50,279 nucleotides of DNA from Candidatus Omnitrophota bacterium (GTDB taxonomy: Bacteria > Omnitrophota > Omnitrophia > Omnitrophales > Aquincolibacteriaceae). Positions 1 to 8,610 of the stretch are shown one piece after another (within the stretch, counting starts at the first letter, position 1; each line of letters opens with the position of its first letter). The DNA lies in assembly GCA_023247055.1 (NCBI GenBank), contig JAHFHF010000002.1:84518-134796 (forward strand). Direction: 5' to 3'. The notes under the pieces were generated by a model. That model had not been told where the DNA came from. It saw only the letters and a program-made list of their open reading frames with translations, and ran no database searches. The position numbers were made by a program, and so were the translations under genes.

Positions 1-482
1 ATGACTATCTTCCGGTTGTGCCCGCTTTTGCAGGCATTTATTTGTATTTTAAAGGCCTGTTGTCTATGAATCATCTGGGCTTGTATGCACAAGCCTGCGA
101 ATACTTTACGCAAGCTCAGCGCTTATTGTCTCTCGAGGCCAATATGGCTTATTATCAGTCGTCGCGTACGGGCTGGCCCGCCAACGCCAGACTCAAACAA
201 GGCATTGCGCGTTTACATGCCGGTCATTGCGATGAAGCGCTGTCCATTTTCAAGGAACTCTCGGACTCCAACGCCTGCGGCGCGATGCCGCATGAGGCTA
301 AAGAAATTTTGTTTTACCGGGGATTATCTCATTTTTACAAGCGGGAATACGGGAAGGCTCTTTGCGCTTTCGTGCGTCATATGACTAAAAAACCCTTTGG
401 GTACTCCGAAACAAAATTATCTTTGCGCTATTTTATTCAAGCCGTCACGGGCTTGCTCCGAAGAACACTCCGTTTTTCATGA
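1..482 (+). CDS. 3' part of a TPR-like protein, probably the end of a methyltransferase paralogue
   Basis: The open frame enters from outside the window: codons before the GTG at 18 read DYLPV and continue into PAFAGIYLYFKG. This aligns with DYIGRMPAFAGLYSYLKG in the C-terminal half of the next gene, so the true start lies upstream and the GTG is internal. The visible 159 residues are helical, with TPR-like Ala/Leu/Tyr patterns, and resemble residues ~360-515 of the downstream methyltransferase throughout. The stop overlaps the next start by 4 bp (ATGA), which indicates translational coupling. The most likely reading is a tandem paralogue with the catalytic half outside the window. A free-standing TPR protein is the alternative. 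Confidence 0.6.
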   Translation, partial: DYLPVVPAFAGIYLYFKGLLSMNHLGLYAQACEYFTQAQRLLSLEANMAYYQSSRTGWPANARLKQGIARLHAGHCDEALSIFKELSDSNACGAMPHEAKEILFYRGLSHFYKREYGKALCAFVRHMTKKPFGYSETKLSLRYFIQAVTGLLRRTLRFS

Positions 483-2038
483 ACACATCCGTTGCCGAAT
501 TAAAACCACCGCAAATACGGCCGGCGCTAACCCGTTGCCGGATATGCCGGAGCCCTAAGATCAAATTCAGGATCGAACTTGAAACCTGGCTGGCGGACGG
601 AATCCCAAGACGGTTTTTTTTATGCGGGGATTGCAGCACTCTTATGGATGAGATCGGACTTCCGGTCGCCTATGGCGAAAATTCTTCGGAGTGCAGCCAG
701 CCTTCCTTTATCCAATACCAGCTGCAATCGGGCTGCTGCCTGCATTTCAATGCCGTAAGCGCACTGCTGGCTAAAGCCGCTTTGGGAAACAAGTTTACTG
801 CGCGCTCTCAATTCCTGGATGTGGGCAGCGGGCTTGGGTTTTCCCTGGCGTTTGCCAAAAAACTCGGGTTTGAAGTTATGGGAATTGAGCCCTCTGCTGC
901 GGCGCAAATCGCTCAATCGCTTTTTGGAGTTCCGGCCCAGCCGCAATACCTTGAAAAAATGGATCTCCCTGAAAAAACGTTTGATCTGATTCATTCTTCA
1001 GAGGTCATCGAACACGTTTATGACCCGGTTGAATTTGTCCAAAGTCTGGCCCGGGCATTAAAAGAAACGGGGGTTCTGTTTTTGACCACCCCGAATGCCG
1101 AAGCTGCCCTGCATGGAGAAAAGGGCGAGAAAGAATGGCTCGAATGTTATGTCCCCGGCCACCATATGAATATTTTATCGCCGCAATCAGCGCGCAGCGT
1201 CCTTAATGCTGCCGGTTTTCGCGACATTCACATCTTAACCTCGGAAGGCACCTCGGGTAAAAAAAGACTCCTGATTGCAGCGGCCCTGCGCCCAGGAGTT
1301 CTTGGCAAATTGCCCCCTCTGATTCACGCGCAAAAAGAAGGCCGGCTTTTAGCCAATGGACTCCTTGAAACAATTGTCCGGAAGGAAAAGCCCGGACAAT
1401 ATCAGGGCTGGCTTTATGAGGGCGCGTTGTTTCGACTCTTCGAGGAAAATATCCATCAGGCTGCGTATGAACGCGCAAAAGAAATTTCACAAATGTTGGA
1501 TGAGCGCTTGGAAACCCAAGGCATCCAACAGGCGCAATGGCACGCTATGAATTTTTCCAGCTTTGAAGATTATATCGGCAGAATGCCCGCTTTTGCCGGC
1601 CTGTACAGTTATTTGAAAGGAATCCTGGCGCTCAATGGCACAAAAGATTATGCCGCGGCCCTGCGGCGGTTTATGCGTGCCGAAAATCTTTTTCGCATCG
1701 AAAGCCAGCTGCTTTATTACAAGTCCTCGCGCTGGGAATGGCTGGAAAAAGCCCGTTTCCACCAAGGGCTTGCCCTGCTCTACAACGGCAAGCGGCTGGA
1801 AGCGCTGGCTTTATTCGATGCGCTCTTGAACGAGTGCGGCCCAACGCTCTCCGGGGATCTCAAAAACAGGCTTTATGCCCACAAAGGCATCGCCCACTTG
1901 CAAAAAAGGGATAATTTTCAGGCTTTGACTCTTTTTGCGAAACAATTATTGCGGGAACCTTGGCCGCTTTCAAAGAGCGGTGAAACGCTCAAACATGTGT
2001 GGCAATCGATCCAACAAGGAGTGCATGACCGTGGCTAA
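479..2038 (+). CDS. SAM-dependent methyltransferase with N-terminal zinc-ribbon-like and C-terminal TPR-like domains
   Basis: 519 residues in three parts. Residues ~20-60 hold two CxxC pairs (CRIC and CGDC), a probable zinc knuckle of the kind seen in sugar C-methyltransferases. Residues ~115-220 are a class I Rossmann methyltransferase: motif I FLDVGSGLGFSLAF binds SAM, an acidic strand end is at GIEPS, and FDLIHSSEVIEHV is typical of the Methyltransf_11/23 type. The remainder is an alpha-helical TPR-like region shared with the upstream partial gene. The ATG overlaps the preceding stop. The gene precedes RgpF-like and oxygenase genes, so a role in modifying a surface glycan or its carrier is inferred. 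The substrate cannot be read from the sequence. Confidence 0.8.
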   Translation: MNTSVAELKPPQIRPALTRCRICRSPKIKFRIELETWLADGIPRRFFLCGDCSTLMDEIGLPVAYGENSSECSQPSFIQYQLQSGCCLHFNAVSALLAKAALGNKFTARSQFLDVGSGLGFSLAFAKKLGFEVMGIEPSAAAQIAQSLFGVPAQPQYLEKMDLPEKTFDLIHSSEVIEHVYDPVEFVQSLARALKETGVLFLTTPNAEAALHGEKGEKEWLECYVPGHHMNILSPQSARSVLNAAGFRDIHILTSEGTSGKKRLLIAAALRPGVLGKLPPLIHAQKEGRLLANGLLETIVRKEKPGQYQGWLYEGALFRLFEENIHQAAYERAKEISQMLDERLETQGIQQAQWHAMNFSSFEDYIGRMPAFAGLYSYLKGILALNGTKDYAAALRRFMRAENLFRIESQLLYYKSSRWEWLEKARFHQGLALLYNGKRLEALALFDALLNECGPTLSGDLKNRLYAHKGIAHLQKRDNFQALTLFAKQLLREPWPLSKSGETLKHVWQSIQQGVHDRG

Positions 2039-3029
2039 AACCCTCACGAAGAAAACCTGGCGCCAAATGCTGCTGACAGCGCTTAAAACCACGCTGGGGT
2101 CCATCGCATTTATCGTGACATCCGTTGTCAGTTTATTATTCATCGAACCTTTTCCATTCAAAAAAATTGCGGCCGGCACTTTGAAACCGGGGTCTTGCAA
2201 AGCCCTGTGTATTTTCTCGCATTTTGATAAGCACGACCTCATCGATGCCTACGTCGTGCGCCTGCTTCAGGAACTGCATGCTTGCGGCGCTGAAGTCATC
2301 TTCGTTTCCACGTGCAAATCTCTGGGGACGGACGAAATAAAAAAAATCGCGCCTTATTGCACCCGTATTGCGGTCAGACGAAATCACGGCAAAGATTTCG
2401 GTTCTTACAAATTTGGGCTTCAGCTTGCAGGCGGGCTGGAACCGTATGAACTTGTTTTATTCGTCAATGACAGCGTTTACGGCCCCTTCTATCCCCTGCA
2501 GCCGGTTTTTGAATTCGGCCAAAAAAGCAGCTTTGACGTCTGGGGCATCACGGACAGCTGGCAGACCCACTTTCATTTACAAGGCTATTTTGTGGCTTTC
2601 AAAAAAAATGTTTTTTTGAGCAAAGCGTTCAAACGGTTCTGGAACGGCGTCCGGTGCATCCCCCTAAGAAACCTCATTGTGAAATATTATGAATTAGGCC
2701 TGACAAAATTCTTTCTGAAAAAATCTTATCGCGCGGGAGCCTGGTGCGACTATATGGAAGTCACTCAAAAGTTTTTGCAGCAATCCGAAGGCGTCGAGGC
2801 CTCCGAAGAATCAATAACCCTCGAACTCATTCGAAAGAAAAGACCGGTGAACCCCTGCAGCCACCTCTGGAATATTCTGATTTCTGATTTTAAATGCCCC
2901 TTTATCAAAAGGGATCTCTTGGCGCTGAACCCCGACGGCATCGATCTGGGTCACTGGCCGACGTTTCTGGAAAAACACACGGGTTATGACCGCGGCTTGA
3001 TCCTCTCGCATTTAAAACGCGTCGTATAA
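2025..3029 (+). CDS. RgpF-like (rhamnan synthesis F family) glycan-synthesis protein
   Basis: 334 residues from the ATG at 2025, which overlaps the end of the methyltransferase by 14 bp; AAGGAG lies at 2016-2021. A GTG at 2031 would give better ribosome-site spacing and is a possible alternative. A hydrophobic stretch at residues ~14-38 suggests a membrane anchor. The body carries RgpF-family hallmarks: CIFSHFDKHDLIDAYVV, then a nucleotide-sugar-like region with NHGKDFGSYKFGL and LFVNDSVYGPFYPL, and HLQGYFVAFKK. Family members act in building rhamnose-glucose and related cell-wall polysaccharides. Coupling to the methyltransferase and the oxygenase suggests one polysaccharide-decorating operon. 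The exact sugar is unknown. Confidence 0.8.
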   Translation: MTVAKTLTKKTWRQMLLTALKTTLGSIAFIVTSVVSLLFIEPFPFKKIAAGTLKPGSCKALCIFSHFDKHDLIDAYVVRLLQELHACGAEVIFVSTCKSLGTDEIKKIAPYCTRIAVRRNHGKDFGSYKFGLQLAGGLEPYELVLFVNDSVYGPFYPLQPVFEFGQKSSFDVWGITDSWQTHFHLQGYFVAFKKNVFLSKAFKRFWNGVRCIPLRNLIVKYYELGLTKFFLKKSYRAGAWCDYMEVTQKFLQQSEGVEASEESITLELIRKKRPVNPCSHLWNILISDFKCPFIKRDLLALNPDGIDLGHWPTFLEKHTGYDRGLILSHLKRVV

Positions 3030-3047
3030 CTGAAGGATATACCGCCC

Positions 3048-3866
3048 ATGAGCAAGGTGTTTGACTATGAAAAACTTCTTGCGGCCGCCAAGGAGCGCCG
3101 CGCGGCGTTTACCGATAACCGGCCTTTCCCGCATAACGTCATTGACCATTTCATGGATGCCTGCATTCTGCAGCAGGCCTTGGCAGAATTTCCAAAACCC
3201 GGTCAACAGACCTTTTATTCCTATGACAATCCGTTCGAGAAAAAAATAGCCTTTGATCAAATCCTGTGCCTGCCTCCGACCATCCGGGAAATCTTGATTG
3301 AAATGAACGCGCCCGGTTTCTTGCGTTTTCTTGAAGAACTCTCGGGAATCCAGGGGTTGATCCCCGACCCTTACTATCGCGGCTGCGGCATCCATGCCGT
3401 TGAGCAGGGCGGGAAACTGGACATTCATTTAGACTTTAACAAGCACAAAAAGCTTGGTTTGAACCGGAAATTAAATGTCCTGCTTTATCTGAATCCCGAT
3501 TGGCAGGAAAGTTTCGGCGGACAGCTTGAATTCTGGTCTGCTCAGAAAGCAGGCGGGTCATGGATTCTAGATCAGTGCGAAAAAAAAATAGCCCCTCTTT
3601 TCAACCGCCTTGTCGTCTTTAGCTATACGGAAAAATCTTTCCATGGCCATCCGGAGCCGCTGCGGTGTCCGGCGGGCTGGTCGCGCAAGGCCCTGATGGC
3701 TGCGTATTATTTGAGCCCGGTTCTCGACCAAAACCCGGAGGATGCCCATTCGACTCTTTATATGCGACGGCCGGGAGATCCCATCCATGCGGACATTGAA
3801 ATGCTGCGGACGAAACGGGGGCAGCAGCGGTTGGCCAGCAACTTGCAAAACGAATTTACAGCCTAA
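3048..3866 (+). CDS. 2-oxoglutarate/Fe(II)-dependent oxygenase (prolyl 4-hydroxylase-like)
   Basis: 272 residues with a GAAGGAT ribosome site before the ATG. The double-stranded beta-helix signature is clear. HLD (H127, D129) supplies two iron ligands, SFHGH (H199) the distal histidine, and SRKAL (R213) the arginine that would salt-bridge 2-oxoglutarate. LNVLLYLNPDW and GGQLEFW are typical core strands. Members hydroxylate proteins, sugars or small molecules using O2. In this setting, as the last gene of the plus-strand glycan operon, a sugar or carrier hydroxylation is plausible but inferred. The gene ends directly in a tandem hairpin repeat. Confidence 0.8.
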   Translation: MSKVFDYEKLLAAAKERRAAFTDNRPFPHNVIDHFMDACILQQALAEFPKPGQQTFYSYDNPFEKKIAFDQILCLPPTIREILIEMNAPGFLRFLEELSGIQGLIPDPYYRGCGIHAVEQGGKLDIHLDFNKHKKLGLNRKLNVLLYLNPDWQESFGGQLEFWSAQKAGGSWILDQCEKKIAPLFNRLVVFSYTEKSFHGHPEPLRCPAGWSRKALMAAYYLSPVLDQNPEDAHSTLYMRRPGDPIHADIEMLRTKRGQQRLASNLQNEFTA

Positions 3867-3990
3867 CGCTTACACAGGCTTCCTTGGCCTGAGAAGCGTA
3901 GTGCCCAAGCAAGGGGTCTTGGGCCTAACGATTACACAGGCTTCCTTGGCCTGAGAAGCGTAGTGCCCAAGCAAGGGCCTTGGGTCTTGG
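3861..3990. repeat. Tandem ~62/68-bp hairpin repeat between convergent genes
   Basis: Two nearly identical units begin at 3861 and 3923, and a third start (GCCTAGCG) lies at 3991. Each unit contains GCCCAAG and CTTGGGC, a 7-bp inverted repeat with an 8-nt loop in copy 1 and a 14-nt loop in copy 2. The array covers the stop codon of the oxygenase and abuts the stop of the convergent ABC ATPase. It may act as a two-way terminator. Copy 2 carries a 6-bp expansion near its end. Confidence 0.75.
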
Positions 3991-3992
3991 GC

Positions 3993-4736
3993 CTAGCGAT
4001 AGCAGCGGCTGTACTCTTCTACAACCAAGGCGGCTTCGCCTTCTAAGCGCACCTTACCGCGTTCCAGCCAAACGGCTCTGCGGCAATGCCGCGCCAAAGA
4101 CCCCAGATCGTGAGACGTCATTAAGACGGTCTTGGATGAGTCCTTAAAAAGCCCGTCAAAATAAGCGGCCGCTTTGTGCTGAAAAATAATATCCCCAAAA
4201 GAAGTGCTCTCATCGAAAATGAGAAAGTCATGCCCGGCGTGCATAAAAACGCCGAATCCTAGCCGCGCCATCTGTCCCGCAGACAAATGCTTGACTGGCA
4301 GGCTTAAATAAGGATCCAATTCGCAAAAGTTTAAAATCAGTTCGAGTTTTTTTTCTACGTCCTTGGCCACGAGTCCGTGAAAAGCTCCCAGCAGAAAAAT
4401 ATTATCCATCACGCTCAGATCAAGCATAAGCCCCAAATGATAATTGAAGAGCGGGAAAAAGGTTTCGCGCCGCAGAACCTCGCCGCTCGTTGGCTGCAAA
4501 ATACCGCAGGCTGTACGCAAAAAAGTCGTTTTGCCCGAGCCATTCAAGCCCAGCAAAGCTGTTTTTTCGCCCTTGCGCAGCTGAAAATTCACGCCGGCGA
4601 GCGCTAATAGGTCTTGGGCTAAAGTCTCACGCTGCCAAAAGGCGCGCGCAAGGCGAAAAAGGGTCCGGTGCGTGCGGTAAAGCTTGAAACATTTCGTCAC
4701 GTTGCGAAACTCTAAAACAACATCGCTCGCGTTCAT
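3993..4736 (-). CDS. ABC transporter ATP-binding protein, polysaccharide export type
   Basis: About 247 residues. Walker A is GLNGSGKTT (residues 63-71), the signature is LSAGQ (151-155), Walker B is FLIFDE (171-176) with catalytic E176, and the switch histidine is in MTSHD. The length and the short form without a C-terminal carbohydrate-binding domain fit the KpsT/TagH/Wzt group that energises export of capsule, teichoic acid or O-antigen. The ATG at 4736 has GGAG 8 nt upstream; a TTG at 4742, overlapping the permease stop, is the alternative start. It pairs with the ABC-2 permease just upstream. The stop is TAG, which matters for judging the TAG inside the kinase frame near 31.7 kb. Confidence 0.88.
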   Translation of the reverse strand: MNASDVVLEFRNVTKCFKLYRTHRTLFRLARAFWQRETLAQDLLALAGVNFQLRKGEKTALLGLNGSGKTTFLRTACGILQPTSGEVLRRETFFPLFNYHLGLMLDLSVMDNIFLLGAFHGLVAKDVEKKLELILNFCELDPYLSLPVKHLSAGQMARLGFGVFMHAGHDFLIFDESTSFGDIIFQHKAAAYFDGLFKDSSKTVLMTSHDLGSLARHCRRAVWLERGKVRLEGEAALVVEEYSRCYR

Positions 4737-4738
4737 GC

Positions 4739-5500
4739 TCAAATCTCCAACAGATGCTTTTGGAATTTTTTATAAAACAACCAGCCCGCAGACAGAAACA
4801 ACCCCGACGAAACCCAGGGATAAACATACACCCACAAATTCATGCCCGGCACCGGCTGGTCACTCAGAGCCGTTTGTAAAACCAGAATATACGCCGATAG
4901 CGGATTGAGCCATGCAATGGCGGGGGCAGACCACTTTGAAAGCATATCCAGCGAATAAAAAACCGGCGTCACAAAAATGACCAGGGGTGAAAGCGCCAGC
5001 CAGATTTCGCCGGCATCGGAGGCCAGAACACTCAACGTCCCGATGATCAAACCGACACCCGAAGCGAACAAGCAGAGCAGGAAAAAATAAAGCACAATCA
5101 GCGGTATCGTCTTGAGGGTCAGCAGCCCATGCACCGCAGCAATGATTAAACACAGAGCAAGGCCCGCCGCCACGCGGCAAAATGCCGTGGAAAGCGGCGA
5201 AAAAATGACTGCCGAAGCCGGCACTAAAGAAACCATCAGCAGGTTACGGCTGTATTGGACCGACTGGATGCACAACTGAGCACACTGATTAAAAAAAGTC
5301 ACGGCAATCACACCGGTCAGCAGTTTGAGGGAATAAAGGGGAATGCGCCGGCCAAAGGGATCTTGAAAAACAAGATAGAACACAAAAAATGTAATCAAGG
5401 GTCCCGTAAAACTCCAGAAAATGCCAAAAATAGACCGGTAATCGCTGGATCTCAGATGCACACGGCTGAGCAGCCAAAGCAAGTATAAGCGCTGTTTCAT
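4739..5500 (-). CDS. ABC-2 type permease for glycan export
   Basis: 253 residues from the ATG at 5500, which overlaps the stop of the upstream GT-C-like gene by 4 bp. An open frame continues to 5605, but that extension lacks family character. About six hydrophobic segments follow a short basic N-terminus (MKQRLYLLW), and the region SDYRSIFGIFWSFTGPL is typical of KpsM/TagG/Wzm-type subunits. It would form the membrane channel through which the ATPase drives a lipid-linked polysaccharide. The four minus-strand genes from 8271 down to 3993 overlap or nearly touch, so a single transcript is likely. Confidence 0.85.
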   Translation of the reverse strand: MKQRLYLLWLLSRVHLRSSDYRSIFGIFWSFTGPLITFFVFYLVFQDPFGRRIPLYSLKLLTGVIAVTFFNQCAQLCIQSVQYSRNLLMVSLVPASAVIFSPLSTAFCRVAAGLALCLIIAAVHGLLTLKTIPLIVLYFFLLCLFASGVGLIIGTLSVLASDAGEIWLALSPLVIFVTPVFYSLDMLSKWSAPAIAWLNPLSAYILVLQTALSDQPVPGMNLWVYVYPWVSSGLFLSAGWLFYKKFQKHLLEI

Positions 5501-7169
5501 CGTAAAAGCCTCGCTAACGACGCCGCCGCACCACTCACGATCAATAAAAAAGAAAGGCGGACGGCCCAGGCACCGCCCGGCCAATTCCAAAGATAGATCC
5601 ACCAAAAATCAAGCTTCCATTCCTGGGGTGATTTCACACGGGACTTGAAGGCCAGCGGTTCGGGTAAAGTCGGCAGTTCTTTCCATCCCAGAACGGATTG
5701 CAAAATTTTCGACTGCATCCAAAGCGGCGCGTACCGCCAATCGTAAATCATTCTTGGAAAAACGATCTTGCGTTCGATTTCGAAATCTTCGACCGGCTGC
5801 CTAAAATCTGCCGAGATTTTCTGCGCAGTGTAATTAAACGTATCTTGATAAGATATGCTGACTGAAATAACCTGCGCGCAAAAAGAAACGCCGAATAACA
5901 GGCCCAGCCAGTTCTTGCGCAAACGATTCTGGTTTTCAAGCAGCGCCGGCAATGCGGGCAAAAAAAGAAAGGGCGTCAATGAAACCCAAAAACGCGAGCC
6001 CCACTGCCAGGCTGCGGATTGAATCGTCGGCGGCAAGAACAGCAGGTAAGAAACAACGAATGCGGCGACCAATAAGCCTTCGGCCCGAAAGGTTTTTAAA
6101 AAATCTCTGTAGCCGGCAACTGCCAGAAGCAATGGCGGCGAAAAAACGAAGAGGCTTTTGCCCGGCGCCCATAAAAGCGCAATCACTTCACTGCGGGCCG
6201 GCGGCACTGCCAGCAGATAGGCCGCCAGCCCCGCGGCTGCCATGAAAATGAATTTGATTTCGCGGCGTCGATCCCCAGCGGCCGGCCTTTTCAGCAAATA
6301 GAACACACCGCTGATCACAACAGCGCCTGCAGCACCCCAGCCCCAGAGATTGCTGAACAAATAACCTCCGTAACGCCCAAACGTCCAGGCGTGGCCCGTG
6401 CGAACATAATTCCAGGTGATGAAGAGGGCTGCCGTTAAAATCAATGGCAGTGCCGTAAAAAAAATAAAACCCTTCGGGTTGGCACGCCGGCATTTTTGCA
6501 GGCAAAAAAATCCATAGCCGCCAAAAGCCGGCCAGAGAAAGATCGTTTCATATTTGGTCAGAAAGGCACAGCCGAGCCAAAGGATGGCCATACCCGGATG
6601 CCCGCCCCGCTGTTTTAAAGCATAAAGAGCCATGAAAGCCGCCCACAAAAAAAAAGCGGCCTGCGGCTCGGAATAACAAAATTTGGAATAGGGCCACAGG
6701 AAAGTCCCTAAACCAAGACAGACTGCCGCGCCCAGAGCTGCGCGAAAAGCCAAACCCATCCGGCAAAGCATTGAAAAAAAAGGGCGCACAAACCGGCGGA
6801 GAAAAAAACATTAAGAAAAGTGACAAAAAGAGGCGCGAAAAAAAGGTCAGGGTTGATCGCTGCGGCGGGTTTCCAATGCAGGACCAACACGGTGCATGCT
6901 TTGCCGCCGGCGTAAAGCGGCAGCATCCAAAACGAAGTCCCCGGCGGAAAAGAAGTCGTGCTGCGCCCGTCAAGCCCAGGAGTGAAAAAGCGCGGGTGAA
7001 ACGGTCCCTCTCCCTTGACGATTTGATCAAGTGTTAAATATTTCAAATAGCCGTCTTGATTGTAAAAATGCCCCCCTGCGGTCAGCAGGTAAAGACACGT
7101 AAAAAAAATAAAAAGAAAAAAGACGGCATGTTTTTTTTCAGGCCGCGCTTGTCCCTGGGTTAATTCCAT
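5497..7169 (-). CDS. Polytopic GT-C-like membrane protein, split by a frameshift at an A8 run
   Basis: Two frames together form one ~557-residue protein. The first (7169 down to ~6775) starts at the ATG at 7169 (MELTQGQARPEKK), then a membrane helix and a lumenal loop with NQDGYLKYL. The second runs from ~6790 to 5497 with about nine more hydrophobic segments. The break falls at eight adenines on the plus strand (6774-6781); one extra base there restores a continuous frame (GLCALFF joining SMLCRMGLAF). The first loop with an acidic residue and the many helices resemble polyprenyl-phosphate-sugar-using GT-C enzymes, but the family is not certain. It may be a sequencing error, a phase-variable gene or a recent pseudogene. 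Confidence 0.65.
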
Positions 7170-7176
7170 GCCGGGA

Positions 7177-8271
7177 TTAGAAATGGGAATGTTTGAGTTT
7201 GCGCACATAAAGGAACCGGCCCAAACGCGTTTGCAGGGAACGAATGGCCGCATAAACCAAACCGGCGTTCATGCCCACAAACATGATCGCGCCATCCAGG
7301 AGAATAAAAAAAAGCGCCTTGATTAAAAAAACCAAGCCGCGGCGGCGGACCAGCCCAGCCAAAAATTTTCGCCAGTAAAAAAAAACAGCCGCTAAAGCCG
7401 CGGCGGCAAAAGAAAGCCAAGGTCCGTGTTTCTGCTGAAAAACCGGGATCAGCGCATAAAGCGTAAAGAAAGCCAGTGCATTGGCGGCGACTTGTCCGAA
7501 AGAAGCATGCGAAAATTTGCCGGCCTTGCGCGCGGACGGCGTCCAGCCGTATTTCACAAGCAGCAGCGCAAAAAGGAAAGGAATTTTAAAATCGTTCAGC
7601 AGCAGGCTCGTAAAATGGTAACGTTTCAAATGATCGACTTCGAGAGCGCGATCCAGAATAATTTTTTTGCCGCGGCGCCTTAAAAGCAAGCCAAACTCAG
7701 AATCGGATACAGCGCTGCCAAACGGAGAAGAAGTCGGCACAAATACCGATAAATCCTGACTGCGGATGGCCCATAGGGACCCGTAGATAAACCGGCTGCT
7801 GGCGGGCTGCTTTCGAAAGATGAAATTCATATATTCATTTTTAAAAGCACTGAAAAAATTTTCATGATCGGCTCCTTTCGACAAAAGGCCGGTCACGGCA
7901 TGCACTTCCGGATTTTTAAAATGGGCCAGAAGCCGTTCAAACGTATCGGGTTTTACGCAGACATCAGCATCCACAAACACCAAAAGTGAATGGGCCGCAG
8001 ACCCGATTCCCGCAAAACGGGCTTCCATCGGACCTTTTTGGATCGAAACATGCAATTGTTCACAAGGATAGGCGCTTGCAATCACCGGCGTTACGTCCGT
8101 GGAACCGTCATTGACGACAATGACCTGCGCCGGCTGCAGCGTAGCGCGGAAAATGCTGTCAAGGACAGGCCCTAGGGTCAATCCGGCGTTGCGCGCGGGA
8201 ATAATCACGGTAAAAGGAGGAAAAGGCTGGACCGGGGCTGCGGATTCCCGCGGCAGGATAGTTTCCGTCAT
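7177..8271 (-). CDS. Family 2 glycosyltransferase with C-terminal membrane segments
   Basis: 364 residues from the ATG at 8271; a TTG at 8289 is an alternative. The GT-A fold begins with FTVIIPARNAG, followed by VIVVNDGSTD for nucleotide-sugar binding and VFVDADV, whose DAD near residues 101-103 is the metal-binding motif. The last ~120 residues hold three or four hydrophobic segments, so the enzyme is membrane-bound. It is the first gene of the minus-strand operon that ends in the ABC exporter. It probably adds a sugar to a lipid-linked glycan. Acceptor and donor are not predictable here. Confidence 0.85.
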   Translation of the reverse strand: MTETILPRESAAPVQPFPPFTVIIPARNAGLTLGPVLDSIFRATLQPAQVIVVNDGSTDVTPVIASAYPCEQLHVSIQKGPMEARFAGIGSAAHSLLVFVDADVCVKPDTFERLLAHFKNPEVHAVTGLLSKGADHENFFSAFKNEYMNFIFRKQPASSRFIYGSLWAIRSQDLSVFVPTSSPFGSAVSDSEFGLLLRRRGKKIILDRALEVDHLKRYHFTSLLLNDFKIPFLFALLLVKYGWTPSARKAGKFSHASFGQVAANALAFFTLYALIPVFQQKHGPWLSFAAAALAAVFFYWRKFLAGLVRRRGLVFLIKALFFILLDGAIMFVGMNAGLVYAAIRSLQTRLGRFLYVRKLKHSHF

Positions 8272-8375
8272 CAGATTCGTCGAATTCAAAGGTTTGTCTG
8301 CTTTCTTGAGAGATGAAACTTTATTTTAGCTAAAACATTGAACTGACGCAAGTTACGAAAGAAGTTGGCCGCAAA

Positions 8376-8399
8376 TCGCGATGGAGCGGGCAGAGGGAA
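8376..8399. repeat. Copy of the tRNA-Gly 3' end (att-like direct repeat)
   Basis: These 24 bases are identical to 8531-8554, which cover the encoded CCA, the acceptor stem 3' strand and the start of the T arm of tRNA-Gly. Identity stops abruptly on both sides. Duplicated tRNA 3' ends are the usual trace of tyrosine-recombinase integration. The interval here is only ~130 bp, so any element has gone or was tiny. Confidence 0.7.
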
Positions 8400-8462
8400 C
8401 ACCCAATCATCGTGATTGGGTGCGTTGCCTCACAGGCTTGACGCCTGTGTAGGCAGACGTCT
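8400..8462. other. Cluster of perfect hairpins between the tRNA-end repeats
   Basis: Three inverted repeats follow one another: CACCCAATCA/TGATTGGGTG with a TCG loop (8400-8422, 10-bp perfect stem), GCCTCACAGGC with GCCTGTGTAGGC (8427-8454, one bulge), and the palindrome AGACGTCT (8455-8462). No frame or recognised RNA covers them. They may be a remnant of a mobile element or a transcription stop; the tRNA is transcribed towards them from the right. Confidence 0.6.
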
Positions 8463-8536
8463 TCGCTTCCCTTCTAGCGCGTTTGCTTAGTGTTATAGGA
8501 TAAAACAACCGTAAGTAAGACTGCCATAAGTCGCGA

Positions 8537-8610
8537 TGGAGCGGGCAGAGGGAATCGAACCCTCATAACGAGCTTGGAAGGCTCGGACTTTACCATTAAG
8601 CTATGCCCGC
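8537..8610 (-). tRNA. tRNA-Gly (anticodon UCC)
   Basis: On the minus strand the cloverleaf is complete. The acceptor stem pairs GCGGGC with GCCCGC, the D arm is followed by the anticodon stem GAGCC/GGCTC-like pairing around CTTCCAA, and the T loop reads GGTTCGATTCC. The anticodon TCC is at 8576-8578. The 3' CCA is encoded (8537-8539). The body is 71 nt plus CCA. Confidence 0.95.
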
